DNA of 64,000 nucleotides. Origin: Siphonodentalium dalli (taxonomy: Eukaryota > Mollusca > Scaphopoda > Gadilida > Siphonodentaliidae). The notes beneath the pieces were generated by a model, which was not told the DNA's origin, ran no database searches, and was given only the letters and a program-made list of their open reading frames with translations. Position numbers and translations under genes: made by a program. Positions 13,301 through 23,339 of this stretch are shown here, in pieces (the first letter of the stretch is position 1; each line of letters opens with the position of its first letter). Location of the stretch: positions 96,853,343-96,917,342 of the forward strand of contig CP136065.1 in assembly GCA_032622095.1 (NCBI GenBank). Direction: 5' to 3'.

Positions 13301-14802
13301 AGTTTTAAATATCTCTCATGCCGTGACAGTAAAATAGATGCGGTTATAATGTCTAATTGGCCGAAGGATATTGTGTTAGAATAATCGCTTGTACCACATT
13401 GCACAAAGACATTTTTGACATATTATGAGATACCAGGAAATATGGCAAAACGCGCGTCTGATAATTAACTTCAGTCTAACGACTGTGACCAAGATAACTA
13501 TATATCTCGTGCAGAGAAGTCATTGGCCTTCTATCTACATATACACTATTCTCCTTTCTTTATGAAGTTCACCACATGTGAACATCAGCCAGCTGGTCTT
13601 CCGCCATAGCTTCGTACATATACCATGGACATTGGGCACATGTACTGCAGCTGTTGAGTAACAGAATGAACACCCAATACACATGCACCACTGCATGAAC
13701 ATTGTGATACATGCGATTCATCGCACATTTTCCAGAGATAAGTAAGATCAGATGTATGTTACGAATCGATTGTACAATAACTTGTACCGTTCCTTAAATA
13801 GCTAAAACAAGCGATCAAACGATCGAAGCCTCATATTCTGTAAAATCGAAATTCGAAACTAAACAAGAACACCATGCACCGGACGTGGCACAATATGTCT
13901 GTTGGTTTATTTCAGATTGCATTTCAGAAAGCTACCATGACAGTTGCAGCTATCGGCCAAAAAAAAAGAAGAAGAATAAAACGAAAATGTATAAGTCAAA
14001 ATGTGTCTATAACTTTTGTCTATAACATTAGACAATCCCCGGTTAAAGAACAGCTTGTTTTAAATACACCGCCAGTTAAGCCAAATTCCAAGCGTGAGCA
14101 AGTAAACCTAACTTCAATCGTCAACTAACACTGATTTTCGAAGTTCAAAACGTTCCATAACTCAGGCAATATTAGGTGAACATAAGCCAAAATCGAACTT
14201 GACCTGTTTGTTTTAATTATTTGTAATCTCCATACCAATTGACATTCCATTCAGCCATCACTAACCAAATTTATTATCCGGAAACCGAGAAATTTCCAAT
14301 GTTAAAGTCGGAAAAGGCTAGTAACTCTGACAACATGTGCGTAATGAAGTCAAAGCGATATCCACTTGTATTTAATTGTTGTAAACCTGCATACCAAATT
14401 GTATCCCATTGAGTTAACATCAAATAAAGTTCATAATCCGGAAACGAGGAATGAGCCCAAAATTTAAAAAAACGTAAATCTGTTGACTAAGTATATTATG
14501 TAGTAGTGAACCCACACTCATACCAAATTCCATTCCATTTAGTTCAGTAAAGCTAAATTTATCGTCCGCAAACGAAAGTTGATAGGATGGACAGAAGGAA
14601 GGACGGCTAGACCAAAAATGTAATACGACCCATTTAAAAAAAAGGTCAAATACGAAGTGTCAAATAAATAGTCATTGGTGAAAAATAAATGCAGACAATT
14701 TGCGCGAGCTGTGAATAAGTAACATAAGGCGTTTATCGTCATACCTTCACTGTTTGCCACCGCAGCCAACACGAGAAGGAACGCCAAACCTCGACAACGC
14801 AT
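1257..14802 (-). CDS. Gene A: CUB-LDLa modular extracellular protein, 5' part (6 exons, continues beyond the left edge)
   Basis: Six minus-strand exons join in a consistent reading frame: 14802-14745, 11575-11401, 7696-7509, 5249-5127, 2391-2272 and 1373-1257 (781 nt, about 260 codons). The order is signal peptide, one CUB domain split over two exons, then three LDLa modules of one exon each. The exon boundaries have AG acceptors and GT donors, and every boundary phase matches the next. The LDLa exons are 1-1 symmetric, as in other shuffled extracellular modules. By family, such proteins are secreted or type I membrane receptors that bind ligands through Ca-loaded LDLa modules. CUB+LDLa combinations occur in LRP3/10/12-type receptors and in many invertebrate secreted proteins. 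No transmembrane segment or stop is in the window, so membrane attachment is unknown. The domain calls are strong; the specific ortholog is not identifiable here. Confidence 0.87.
1977..2012 (+). repeat. Dispersed 35-bp motif, copy 1
   Basis: The sequence CCACAAGCTGTTGTGGACC followed by GAGAATAATTGGTCTAC recurs with few changes at 10601-10634 and, inverted, at 53086-53120. Internally GTGGACC and GGTCTAC form an inverted repeat. This copy is in gene A intron 5 and stands without the CCATGG-rich array that accompanies the other two. Confidence 0.6.
2272..2391 (-). CDS. Gene A exon 5: LDLa module 2
   Basis: A 120-nt 1-1 exon after TTTTGACAG, with a GTATTT donor. It encodes [13 protein letters not shown] and [18 protein letters not shown], a complete six-Cys LDLa module with intact acidic calcium ligands. 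It is too short to show as a long open frame, but it is unambiguous by pattern. Confidence 0.9.
2890..4388. mobile_element. Foldback element with tandem ATTCCGAAGG-type ends
   Basis: At 2901-2985 the unit TTCTTTATTCCGAAGG is repeated about five times in slightly varied form. At 4318-4380 the same unit is repeated in inverted orientation (CCTTCGGAATAAAGAA). The outermost TATGGTTCTCTGTTCCG and its counterpart near 4388 also pair. Inside, matching inverted segments occur near 3605-3635 and 4030-4065 (ACAAGTAAGATGACACC and its complement). This fits a foldback-type non-autonomous element in gene A intron 4. No transposase was seen and no target duplication could be fixed. Confidence 0.6.
3292..3537 (-). 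CDS. Unrecognised 81-codon open frame inside the foldback element
   Basis: Open frame with a basic stretch ([14 protein letters not shown]) and then a segment that could form a helix ([17 protein letters not shown]). I recognise no family. Its composition looks more protein-like than neighbouring random frames, so it could be a gene fragment captured by the element, but there is no splice or homology evidence. It is most likely non-functional. Confidence 0.15.
   Translation of the reverse strand: MYVEFRISKQCHLSHTNDITHVMGTHEKNKERPPIRRRGLRILEARIRQLKEVYNGGVITVDQYRNSITNCIAEYRDIDGL
5127..5249 (-). CDS. Gene A exon 4: LDLa module 1
   Basis: A 123-nt 1-1 exon after a CACTTTAG acceptor, with a GTACGA donor. 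It holds six Cys in LDLa spacing and the calcium-binding end [18 protein letters not shown]. It joins the CUB exon in phase through a Ser codon. The plus-strand open frame over this place is a shadow. Confidence 0.9.
6055..6570. repeat. Foldback cluster of CATTAA / TTAATG motifs
   Basis: About twenty CATTAA or TTAATG hexamers occur in 0.5 kb. The left half is mostly CCATTAA and the right half mostly TTAATGG, so the halves can pair. The ends TGCACACGCAAGCAATTAAAA (about 6025) and TTTAATGGGTGTGTGTGCA (about 6555) also look complementary in part. This is likely a decayed foldback element in gene A intron 3. Confidence 0.45.
6840..7130. repeat. Degenerate copy of a TTGGAAATTTCC-type repeat
   Basis: Fragments such as TTTTTAGACCAACAGTA and GGTCAGTTGGAAAACATT resemble 36760-36890 (TTTTTTAGACCAACAGTTG, CAGTTGGACATTTTTCC) and, more loosely, the CAGGGACGTG family at 27852-28629. 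The similarity is patchy and the borders are not definable. Confidence 0.3.
7509..7696 (-). CDS. Gene A exon 3: C-terminal half of the CUB domain
   Basis: The exon (188 nt, phase 2 in, phase 1 out) follows AATAG and ends at a canonical GTAAGT donor. It encodes [11 protein letters not shown], then [19 protein letters not shown], then [18 protein letters not shown]. These match the second half of a CUB domain (C-x-x-D-x-V-x-I-x-DG ... CG ... P ... SD ... GFxAxY). Joined to exon 2 it gives a complete domain of about 110 residues. The usual Tyr before the Asp of the CUB calcium site is Asn here, while the Asp is kept. The open frame on the plus strand at 7466-7771 is a shadow. Confidence 0.9.
7710..10420. 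other. Gene A intron 2, no gene seen
   Basis: AT-rich intron sequence between CUB exons 2 and 3. It has short open frames only, with no domain-like translations or clear splice structure. Weak remnants of TTGGAA/TTCCAA repeats occur at 8380-8630 and 9780-10080. Confidence 0.5.
10424..11235. mobile_element. Non-autonomous TIR element with a CCATGG-rich core
   Basis: The ends are a 27-bp perfect inverted repeat beginning AAAGCTGCTTTCACATAAAT at 10424, with its complement ending at 11235. The core (10670-11000) is a loose tandem array of TACCATGGTA palindromes, and the dispersed 35-bp motif sits at 10601-10634. There is no coding capacity. A target duplication is not obvious, since the flanks are TAT and ATT. 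It lies in gene A intron 2. Confidence 0.7.
10601..10634 (+). repeat. Dispersed 35-bp motif, copy 2
   Basis: CCAAGCTGGTGTAGACC followed by GAGAAGAATTGGTCTAC, the same motif as at 1977-2012, placed just before the CCATGG array of this element. Confidence 0.6.
11401..11575 (-). CDS. Gene A exon 2: N-terminal half of the CUB domain
   Basis: The acceptor TTTAG precedes 11575 and the exon ends at a GTGGGT donor in phase 2 (175 nt). It encodes a Cys near the start, the [18 protein letters not shown] segment that corresponds to the CUB SPGYPxxYPxNxxCxW signature, and then [13 protein letters not shown]. These are the first five strands of a CUB fold with the first disulfide pair. The plus-strand open frame at 11383-11592 is only a shadow of this exon. 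Confidence 0.88.
11576..14220. other. Gene A intron 1, no gene seen
   Basis: Sequence between the leader exon and the first CUB exon. Open frames at 12491-12877 and 13874-14128 have no recognisable domain, low-complexity basic runs and no supporting splice pattern, so they are not called. Confidence 0.5.
14222..14600. repeat. Three degenerate tandem units of about 145 bp
   Basis: The phrase CATACCAAATT...CATTCCATT...ATTTAT/TTCATAATCCG GAAAC recurs at about 14230, 14388 and 14520, with spacing of about 135-155 bp. The last unit ends GATGGACAGAAGGAAGGACGG. It resembles tail repeats of invertebrate retroposons, but the family is not assigned. Confidence 0.5.
14745..14802 (-). CDS. Gene A exon 1: start codon and signal peptide
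   Basis: The ATG at 14802 begins a 19-residue secretory leader: basic MRCR, then the hydrophobic core [12 protein letters not shown], then a polar NSE end. The exon stops at a GAAG/GTATGA donor in phase 1. Its last base completes a Gly codon with the first two bases of the exon at 11575, which supports the pair. This short leader exon followed by a long intron is typical of secreted metazoan proteins. The 5' UTR is not delimited and no clear TATA box was recognised. Confidence 0.8.
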
Positions 14803-16000
14803 ATCTAGTTATTTCCAGGAACCATAACATACCACATCAACGGTCTGTCGTATTGTACAGACGTGGGAATTGTCACGTGTTCTGTCTGAATTCCGTTGCG
14901 AGACGATTTGCAATAGAGCCCCAAATCTAAAGCGAACGGTGACGTCACTGACAGACTATCGGCTTGGACAGAGTGTAGGTTACACACAACTAATTATTTC
15001 CATAGGCGACAGTGTTAACTAAAAGTCCCGCCGGCCATGGGTTTGACCTATTTAAACTTCAAGTTGTCAATTTTCCCTTAGAACATCATCCTCTGCACCA
15101 GTATGTGACAACAAACGCGCCCTTTTCGGTATTTGTTTCAAACGATAATCTTGCATTTCCACAACTACCCCATTTACTGCACAAAAATCAGCAGCATAAA
15201 AATACCCAGACCCCTTCCGTAACTTCTGGACACCACCAGACTCTTCCTGGACATCTAAACATACACGATCGCCATATTTACGTAGGTTATGATTTTCTGT
15301 TCCCGATTAGGGATATTTCCCTCAATGATAATCAACCAATCAGCAGCCAGAATTTTTTTTTTATGCTGACTCGAGTTTCAAGAAGCGTAACTCTATATAA
15401 TTAGTTGTTTGTAACCTGTATATCACTGGTTTTAACCGGAAGTAGAAACACATACGCGATATTCATTAAAGTTCTTTGACGGGGAATTTGTTTACAGTGA
15501 TTGATCTTATTAGTTGGTAGAGGGGTAATGTCGCAAGAGCTATACTCGACCTTCACCTCAGAATTTCAGTCACTTTATATTCAACTGATTAACGGGTCTT
15601 TTTCGGGTGGTTTCTAGAACACCAAAGTGGGTGGAACATCTTGAGATATAAGTCAAATTGCACACGCGGGTGGAATGGAGTAGATTTGTGATTATAGATG
15701 CGCGCCCTACGAGTATATTATGTATTGAGGTCAAGGACGAGTATAGCTATTGCGACATTACCCCGCTACCTTGTTAGTTCTCAAAAATATGGTGCGATTA
15801 GCTTTTTACCTTAAAAAATAGCCTCGTAAATTGGTACTTGTTGTGTATGATTTAATGTCAAGATCTCAGTTTGTTGCGACCAACTACTTGTAGCAATATC
15901 CAATACGGGCGTTAAAAGGAGTAATATATATACATAGAACAAATTTGAATTAAAAACGAGCGCGCCACTTTCTAATGAGTCTAATGGGACCACAACATGA
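14803..16000. promoter_or_regulatory. Gene A upstream region (5' UTR and promoter expected), no motif fixed
   Basis: This is where the promoter of gene A must lie if 14802 is the start codon and there is no further 5' exon. No convincing TATA box or CpG island was seen. The plus-strand open frame at 15012-15404 has no domain and is not called. Confidence 0.25.
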
Positions 16001-16005
16001 CCAAA

Positions 16006-16133
16006 CCTTGAAATAGCAGAATGAGGTTCCCAGAGGGTGAATTTGGTGATGATAGCCCGCTATGCGGGGTAGCATCACTAAATTCACCCTCTGGGGACCT
16101 CATTCTGCAAATGACAGACACACTATTTCAAGG
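16006..16133. mobile_element. 128-bp hairpin element
   Basis: CCTTGAAATAG at 16006-16016 pairs with CTATTTCAAGG at 16123-16133. The block GCAGAATGAGGTTCC and GAGGGTGAATTTGGTGATG pairs with its complement at 16073-16108, leaving a loop around CCCGCTATGCGGGG. It is an imperfect inverted repeat nearly end to end, most likely a small MITE. Confidence 0.65.
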
Positions 16134-17230
16134 CTTGAACATGACTCGTGTGATGAAAACCTGGTAGGAATTGACACCGCGAACATGGTTAAAGATGTCA
16201 TCAATTTGCCACCCCAGTTACAACAGCAACAACAATTATTTGGGGGGGGGGGGGGTATGGTGCTGTTGTAGCTGGGGCACATTGTGTGATTGCCCCTAAC
16301 GACTACAGCGCCGCATCCCCCAACAACATATACACCCACTACATGAATGTCTATAGCTTTTTGATGATTTATTCCCATAAAAAGCTGAGTGTATTCGTAT
16401 TTATTTTCACAAAATCTGCCGAGAATTTGAGACAAACCCACACAGCACATTCAGTCAGCCCAATATAAGATTTCCAAACACTTAGCAACGATTACGTGAT
16501 CGCTATAAATTACTGGTTTAAGATGCAATTCGGCTGAACTTTGAAAAGCACGCCCAAATATTCAGTGATTATGTCAACAATGATTTGTGACGTCGTGTTA
16601 CGTTCTGTGTGTTATTGGGTATTATTGATTATTTGGCCTCAGACACTTCGCTCAGTCATTATCCTTTACTTAAAAACACGATCTAGTGTAAGACAGACTG
16701 GCTATGTAAATATTACGGATTACTGCCAATTTATTTCGGAGACATAAAACGGACGGTGTATTGGCGGATGTATAATACGTTATTATATAAATAATGCCAG
16801 GCCAGGCTTGGCGGTGACTATGCCAAAGTAGTCCGATGGGAGTAAATTCGAGGAATAGTACGATTACACCACAAAGGGTCACTATTTTGGTATAGTCAAC
16901 GATAAGCCGTGCAATATTTATTATATTTTATCGAACGTTCTTCGCGCTGTCCCAGATTCCATAATGTCAAACAATTCACAGTCAGATCATTTAAATATAG
17001 TGATTAATTTCAAAGATCGTTTCGAAAATATAGTAGTCACTCAGTAATTATAGTGCCAACAATAGGCAATTGACAACACATATCGAAGCGACTAGTCCAG
17101 GAGATATTGGTCGACCTCTGCACCCCCCCCCCAGGACTTAACTTCACCCCACTAATTTTCTTCCTTAAGGTCTCCTCTAATTTTTTTCACTTGTTAACAA
17201 GAAAAAAAAGTGGCCGCAGAGACTCCAGAC

Positions 17231-18300
17231 AAGATGGCGTCCATCATGGCGGCCATTTAAAAAAAAATGCACCAGGTCTCTTTGATCGCCATTATAGTAA
17301 AGATGATAGCACATGCGGTCTTGTTTTCCGCTCGATTCGTTATGCTAATATACAACTAATTAGCCAAAAATCCGACACGAGAATCCAATATGGCGGCCAA
17401 GATGGCCGCCGAAATGTGAAAATAGGCTATTTTTTGACATGTTACCACCTTTCGTTTGTCTCTGTGGGAAAATGTTAGAATTTTTGCGTCATGTTATACA
17501 TTTATCATATAGAGGAGTCATTGGCGAACACATGGGAACCATAATATGCATTCGTTGCGGGATATTTTTGTCCGATATCACGTTTTCCCAAATGCCTGTA
17601 TCATAGGTCAAAGCCGAATCTCCGTTAATAACGCGATGTTATGTTTCGAATCAATGAATGTTATTGCTATTATAACAACACCCATGCATATATATTTGCA
17701 GGAGATACTCGAGCTAGGATTCCTCTTATACATGAGTTAAGGAATATTTACCCGAATCCAAGATGGCGGCCAAAATGGCCACCAGAAATAAAAAAATCGC
17801 CGAAAATTGCTGATTTTAACATCAGTGAGCATTATTGTCATGACAACTCCACACCTGCTTACTATTGTAAGTTGGGAACACTTAGGCGAAGAACTTTCCT
17901 TGTACCATATCCAAATAAAAGTCCCCCAAATCCAAAATGGCGCCCACAATGGCGGACATATTTTGAAAAATCACCGAAATTCCCTCATATTCACATCATT
18001 GGGCATTATTGTCGAGACAACTCCATCCATGCGTACAGTTGAGTTGGAAATACTGAGGTGAAGTAATTACCTTACATCTCATGCAAGAAATGGTTTTCCA
18101 AATCGAAGATGGCGGCCAAAATGGCGACCGAAATTTGAAAACACGCCTACATTTCTTTACTTTCTTAGGATGGGCGTTATTGTTTCGCGATTTCTACACA
18201 CCATTACATGTTGATATGTATGAATTATTCATTATGGTTTGGCAAGTGATACTCACAGTCAATATGGCGGCCAAACTGGCGGGCAGAAATTGAAAAGAAA
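17231..18300 (+). repeat. Tandem units with AAnATGGCGGC motifs, left arm
   Basis: AAGATGGCGGCC or a close variant occurs at 17387, 17760, 17934 (AAAATGGCGCCC), 18106 and 18260, with a related AAGATGGCGTCC at 17231. Spacing among the last four is about 155-174 bp. Each is followed by a second ATGGC box and GAAAT..AAAA, then by GGGCATTATTGTC-type sequence, so the whole unit of about 170 bp repeats. AAnATGGCGGC equals the known YY1 consensus in animals; binding here is inference. The long frames over this stretch (MAAKMA, PKWRPQWR repeats) are by-products of the repeat. Confidence 0.75.
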
Positions 18301-20929
18301 CCGATATTATCACATACTAATTTCAACTTTTTGTCATAATATTGATTTGTATAAACGAAACGGTACATAATATAAGCCATCTATTGGTTCCAATGTAAGT
18401 CGTAGTCTTTTGGAAGGATGAAAACCCACAATCGCGATGAGGCTTTTCAAAATCCATTCTCCAGTAAGGGCTCATACTGGCCGTAACCATATATAGGTGC
18501 GCCGAATAGTCATATTATGACTTCCAAGAATCAAAACAACAGTACCTGAGCTTATTCTGAATTGCCACATTCAGCATTATCTAGACTCGTTTCCGTTTCT
18601 TCGTCAGATTAATCTATCTCCCTGACAGCAACAGTTCACTACTCTTCTTTGTAGAAGGGTGCCACTAATCGGAATGTTTCAAACAATACATATGCCTGTG
18701 TCCAGCTCACGTGTTTGTTTCGAAAGCTTGGAATTCTTAGCGAGCTTCATTCGTGGTATAGCTTATGGTATAATTCAGATGCTACATACGGGGTATATGC
18801 GTCATCTTGTGCGATACACTATAAAGGTATTCGGTCGATGCGTATACTAGCTTCCAGAAGGACCTATCTACCTGCGTATTGTCAGCTTTGGTGACCTAAT
18901 GGGGATAACAACGTGTACACCTGGTGATCTTCCCAAACAGCCACTTCTCAATATATGGTTCATCAATTCACATACTCATCTAATGCACTGACGTACCCGG
19001 ACAACTTCTGTATATGGCTTCGAATGTTAAAAGCCCGACATTTGACGGATGCATTTCTGCTAAGGCGTAGAAGACCATAATGCATAATATACCCAAACTC
19101 GTTGAACATGATCATAAGAACAAGCTGGTTGGCGTCCAGCAATCGTCTCACCGAACAGATCCAAGCAGATGATAACAATACACACGGTGCTAGTTTGTGG
19201 GTATGCGTCATGATAGTGGAAATGAAATTGGACCATGACTGCACCGCCCCTTATTTTGTTATGTTTTAGATTCAGACAGGATCTCATGTGTGGCTTTGCT
19301 TTCCTTGTGTGCTAAGATTGTATGTTCCAATCCGTTTGGAAGCCGTTCTTAAACAACTGGATCAGGAGTATGCCATTGGCTACTGCTGTATAAGCCCCAA
19401 CAAGACTGGGGTGTAGTCTTAAAGGCGATACCTTTGATAGTTGGTTGATATGTCATACTCACGCAGGGTGGTATGGTTCAAGAAAGTACAAATGCCATCA
19501 ACAAAAGGGTGAAATGTTCAACGCGAAGAACATCCAGAGGAATGTTACGTTGATGACCTCTTGCATTCAGTTCAACAAACGTTGGTACACCAAGTGATTT
19601 CTTGGTAACATCACCATTGCGACCATTTTCCTGCATGAGACATTAACTACTATATTCTAAAGTTATATATATAAAGCTATATGATCATAAAGGTCGCGTT
19701 CCCCAACGTCCACAGCCATTGCCATCGAGACTGTAAATTGTTCTTTAAATACATAGTGAAATAAATGCACCACAGTTCCTGACATTTTCTTGAATAATAC
19801 CGCCCACATACTGACACTAACCCCGAGAGAGGATAAAAAAACACGCATACATTCATGCTATAAAGACATTATCCGTTAGTCTGACTGTTTAGAGGGAGGC
19901 TAGCATAGTATTATCCAGACAAAAGTGTACGTAGTTGAATCAGAAAGGCTTCGAAACGGATGTGGAAATACAATCTTACCACACCAAATAAAACCGACAC
20001 GCATGACATTCGATATCTTAAACATGCTCCAGGTGTAGGGGTGGTGTATACAGTGGCCCATTTCATTCCCACTATCATGGCGCATGTCCACAAACTAGCA
20101 CCGCGAGCATTTGATCTTCTCTGCTGGGAGATATTCGATGAGACAACTCCTGGGCGTCACACAGTTTGCTTAGGATAATGGTCAAGAAGTGTAGGTAGTC
20201 TGTACAATAGGGTCTTCTCATTAGCAGATAGACATCTGTCCAAGGGAATGAGACAGCTAGAAACCTTCGAAACACTGTCGAAGTTGTCCACATATGCCAA
20301 TGCGTTCGCTGAGTTTGTGAGTTGACGAACCATCTATTGAGAAGTGACTAGCTAACTGGTTCGCCAGGTGTACATGTCGTTATCCCATGGGGTATGAGAC
20401 ACATACATAGAGATGACCTTCTGTAAGCTTGTATACTCATCGGCCATATGCCTTCCTAGTTCAAGATGACACACAAATATCATATTTAGCAAATATTTAA
20501 AATCGTAAGCTAGACACAGGAAAATGAATTGTTTGAAACGTTATGATTAGAGGGACCCTACTCCCAGGAAGTGGTGAATACTTTGTCGGTGTGAGCGACC
20601 TAGATTTATCAGACAAAGAAATGGAAGCTGGTCCAGATAATTATGGACGTGACGTGGCAAATCAGAATCTGTTATCAGGTAATTGTTCTGATATAACTAT
20701 TCGGCGCACCTACGCTTACGGCCATTATCGGCGCTAAGTGGAGACTGGATTTCGAAATGCCACATCGCGATATTAATCGTGGTTTTTCATCTTTCCAGAA
20801 GGTTACGAGCTATGTTATACGTTTTGATACCTTTAAGTTGAACTAGTAGATTGTTTATGTACAGTTTCGTCCATACAAACCGATATTATGACAAAAAGTT
20901 GAAATTAATATGTGAAAATATCGATTTCT

Positions 20930-21990
20930 TTTCAATTTCTAGCCACCCTTTTAGCAGCGTTCTTGGCTGTGAGTATCAATTGCCAAACCATAATGAATAC
21001 TTCATGTCACTATTCCATATCAACATGTAATGGTGGATAGAAATCGCGAAACAATAAAGCCCATCGTAAGAAAGTAAAGGAATGTAGACTTGTTTTCAAA
21101 TTTCGGTCGCCATTTTGGCCGCCATCTTCGATTTGGAAAACAGTTTCTTGCATGAGATGTAATGTAATTACTTCACCTCAGTATTTCTAACTCATTTGTA
21201 AGCATGGTGGAGTTGTCCCGACAATAATGCCCAATGATGTGAATATGAGGGAATTTCTGTGATTTTTCAAAATCTGTCCACCATTGTGGGCGCCATTTTG
21301 GATTTGGGGGACTTTTATTTGGATATGGTACAAGGAAAGTTCTTCGCCTAAGTGTTCCCAACTTACAATAGTAAACAGGTGTGGAGTTGTCATGACAATA
21401 ATGCTCACTGATGTTAAAATCAGCGATTTTCGGCGATGTTTTATTTCTGGTGGCCATTTTGGCCGCCATCTTGGATTTGGGTAAATATTCCTTAATTCAG
21501 GTATAAGAGGAATCCTAGCTCGAGTATCTCCTGCAAATATATATGCATGGGTGTTGTTATAATAGCAATAACATTCATTGATTCGAAACATAACATCGCG
21601 TTATTAACGGAGATTCAGCTTTGACCTATGATACCGGCATTTGGGAAAACGTGATATCGGACAAAAATATCCCGCAATGAATGTATATTATGGTCCCCAT
21701 ATGTTCGCCAATGACTCCACTATATGATAAATGTATAACATGACGCAAAACTTCTAACATTTTCCCACAGAGACAAACGAAAGGTGGTAACATGTCAGAA
21801 AAATAGCATATTTTCATATTTCGGCGGCCATCTTGGGCGCCATATTGGATTCTGGTGTCGGATTTTTGGCTAATTTGTAAGAGTTGTATATTACCATAAC
21901 GAATCGAGCGGAAAACAAGACCGCATGTGCTATCATCTTTACTATAATGGCGATCAAAGATACCTGGTGCATTTTTTTTAAATGGCCGCC
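20930..21990 (-). repeat. Tandem units with AAnATGGCGGC motifs, right arm
   Basis: Mirror copy of the left-arm array. GCCGCCATCTT-type boxes occur near 21118, 21290, 21462 and 21826, and a GACGCCATCTT variant near 21998. The mirrored unit near 20945 has lost most of the ATGGCGGC box (CCACCCTTTTAGCAG), a local difference between the arms. Confidence 0.7.
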
Positions 21991-22629
21991 ATGATGGACG
22001 CCATCTTGTCTGGAGTCTCTGCGGCCACTTTTTTTTCTTGTTAACAAGTGAAAATAATTAGAGGAGACCATAAGGAAGAAAATTAGTGGGGTGAAGTTAA
22101 GTCCTGGGGGGGGGGGTGCAGAGGTCGACCAATATCTCCTGGACTAGACGTTATGATCAGCGAATACAGGAACAGGATTTCACATCAAACATTTGGAATC
22201 ATTAACAAATAACATCAATAATTTGCTTAAATCATTCATTTTGCTTTTTGGCTGCCATCTTAGGGATGCGGAGAGTATCAAGTTTCTTCCAAAACGTTGC
22301 ATATTGTTAATAGGCCACACGTGTAAACGTCCCTATACCTACATTTCACAAGATATTATTTATAAAATTCAGATCAAACTCACTTGGTGCATGTTCTTTA
22401 TTAATAACACCGACCACGTTGGACGCCACCTTTGTGGTGTCTATACGGCTTATTCTCACTTTGCCGACGAGCCTGCAAAAATATCGCCGGTAAGGTGTGA
22501 TCGTCGCGTCCACTAATATGTGGAACTGGATGTGGACATATATAGCATCATATATAATGTTCACTCAGTGAAATAGTAGTAAACTGTTATTCGTATTGAG
22601 CGATCGTATTGAGCTATAAAAACCCCATG

Positions 22630-22902
22630 TCTCTCCAAAGTTGATCATATTCAATGTTCTATCTTCATCATGGCAAGTTCTCAAGTAAATGTATTCTTCA
22701 TCACCAACGATCGAGGAGGCAAACACCTGGTCTTCAACGACTTCAAATTCCGCATCAAATCACGTCGATCCGAGAATGTCCACTGGGTGTGTTGTAAGAA
22801 TGGCTGTGGTGCCACCATCAACACAATAAAGAGCATTCTAATTTATAATAATATTTAACTGATATATCTATATACAAAAAATAGACATCAAATCTAATTT
22901 TT
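22630..22902 (+). repeat. Direct repeat A1, 273 bp, carries a FLYWCH exon
   Basis: Nearly identical (one difference noticed) to 24852-25124. The match starts at TCTCTCCAAAGTTGATC and stops abruptly after CATCAAATCTAATTTT. The flanks differ completely. The recent direct duplication is about 2.2 kb apart. Confidence 0.85.
22670..22858 (+). pseudogene. FLYWCH zinc-finger fragment, copy 1
   Basis: A 62-codon frame starting with MASSQVNVFF. It has GGKHLVFNDFKFRIKS, then WVCCKNGCGATINT, which matches the end of a FLYWCH finger (L-x-F-x-x-F/Y ... W-x-C ... C-x-A-x-I-x-T). FLYWCH fingers bind DNA and are common at the N terminus of MULE-type transposases and their domesticated relatives. The frame ends in AT-rich sequence right after the finger and nothing that follows looks like the rest of the protein, so this copy is a truncated fragment. 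Confidence 0.6.
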
Positions 22903-23311
22903 ACCGTAAGATATAAAAAAGTGATTTTTAAGCAGTGCATTCAGAGTGAAGGTGTAATTAAGTTTGTTTTGAAAGCGATTAGTGTGTGATAACTCGTGTT
23001 GTTTTAATCAGTTGGTTCATTTGATCTCCTGATCTAATCATTGGCAACTTACTTGTGTTTGCTTGTAACAACTGACCAGCTCATCATGCAGCAGTGAGTT
23101 TGTTTAACAGTTTACCCAAAAGACAACACATGGTCAGCTACATGTATATAGATGCCTATTTGCCATCAGTCAGCATATACAAAAAATGTCTTCTGATACT
23201 GATGTATCTTGTATATCGTGCGGCGATGTAGTTAGATGTGATTACTAATTATGTCAGATCCACATAGCACTATTATTGGGGCCTGCACTTTTATTTGGAG
23301 CCCGATAGTAA

Positions 23312-23339
23312 GTGGACACTTGTTTTGTCCAGCAGGGTA
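23312..23339 (+). repeat. Isolated end of the TACCCTGCTGG element
   Basis: AGTGGACACTTGTTTTGTCC followed by AGCAGGGTA is the exact complement of the left end of the element at 24267. It is the right end of another copy whose left end was not found. Confidence 0.6.

Larger units (their letters stand above)
17092..22147. repeat. 5-kb imperfect palindrome (long inverted repeat)
   Basis: CTAGTCCAGGAGATATTGG at 17092 is answered by its complement ending at 22147. The two arms then match inward for more than 2 kb each. The outer 1.2 kb of each arm (17092-18300 and 20930-22147) is nearly identical with small changes. The inner part (18300-19400 and 19880-20930) still aligns but is much more diverged. 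A few hundred central bases (about 19440-19860) do not pair clearly. Both outer arms begin with a C- or G-tract. No intact ORF is present. It is either two inverted copies of one element or a single giant foldback element. No target duplication was identified. Confidence 0.85.

Noticed and set aside
15012-15404. Plus-strand open frame of 130 codons upstream of gene A
   Set aside because: No recognisable domain, signal or splice context; chance frame.
17641-18061. Long frames in both palindrome arms with repeated MAAKMA or PKWRPQWR
   Set aside because: Translation of the ATGGCGGC tandem units in every frame; no domain, and the same frames appear mirrored in the right arm.
19040-20180. Possible transposase in the inner palindrome arms
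   Set aside because: The two arms can be aligned but stop codons and frame changes are frequent, and I recognise no catalytic motif.
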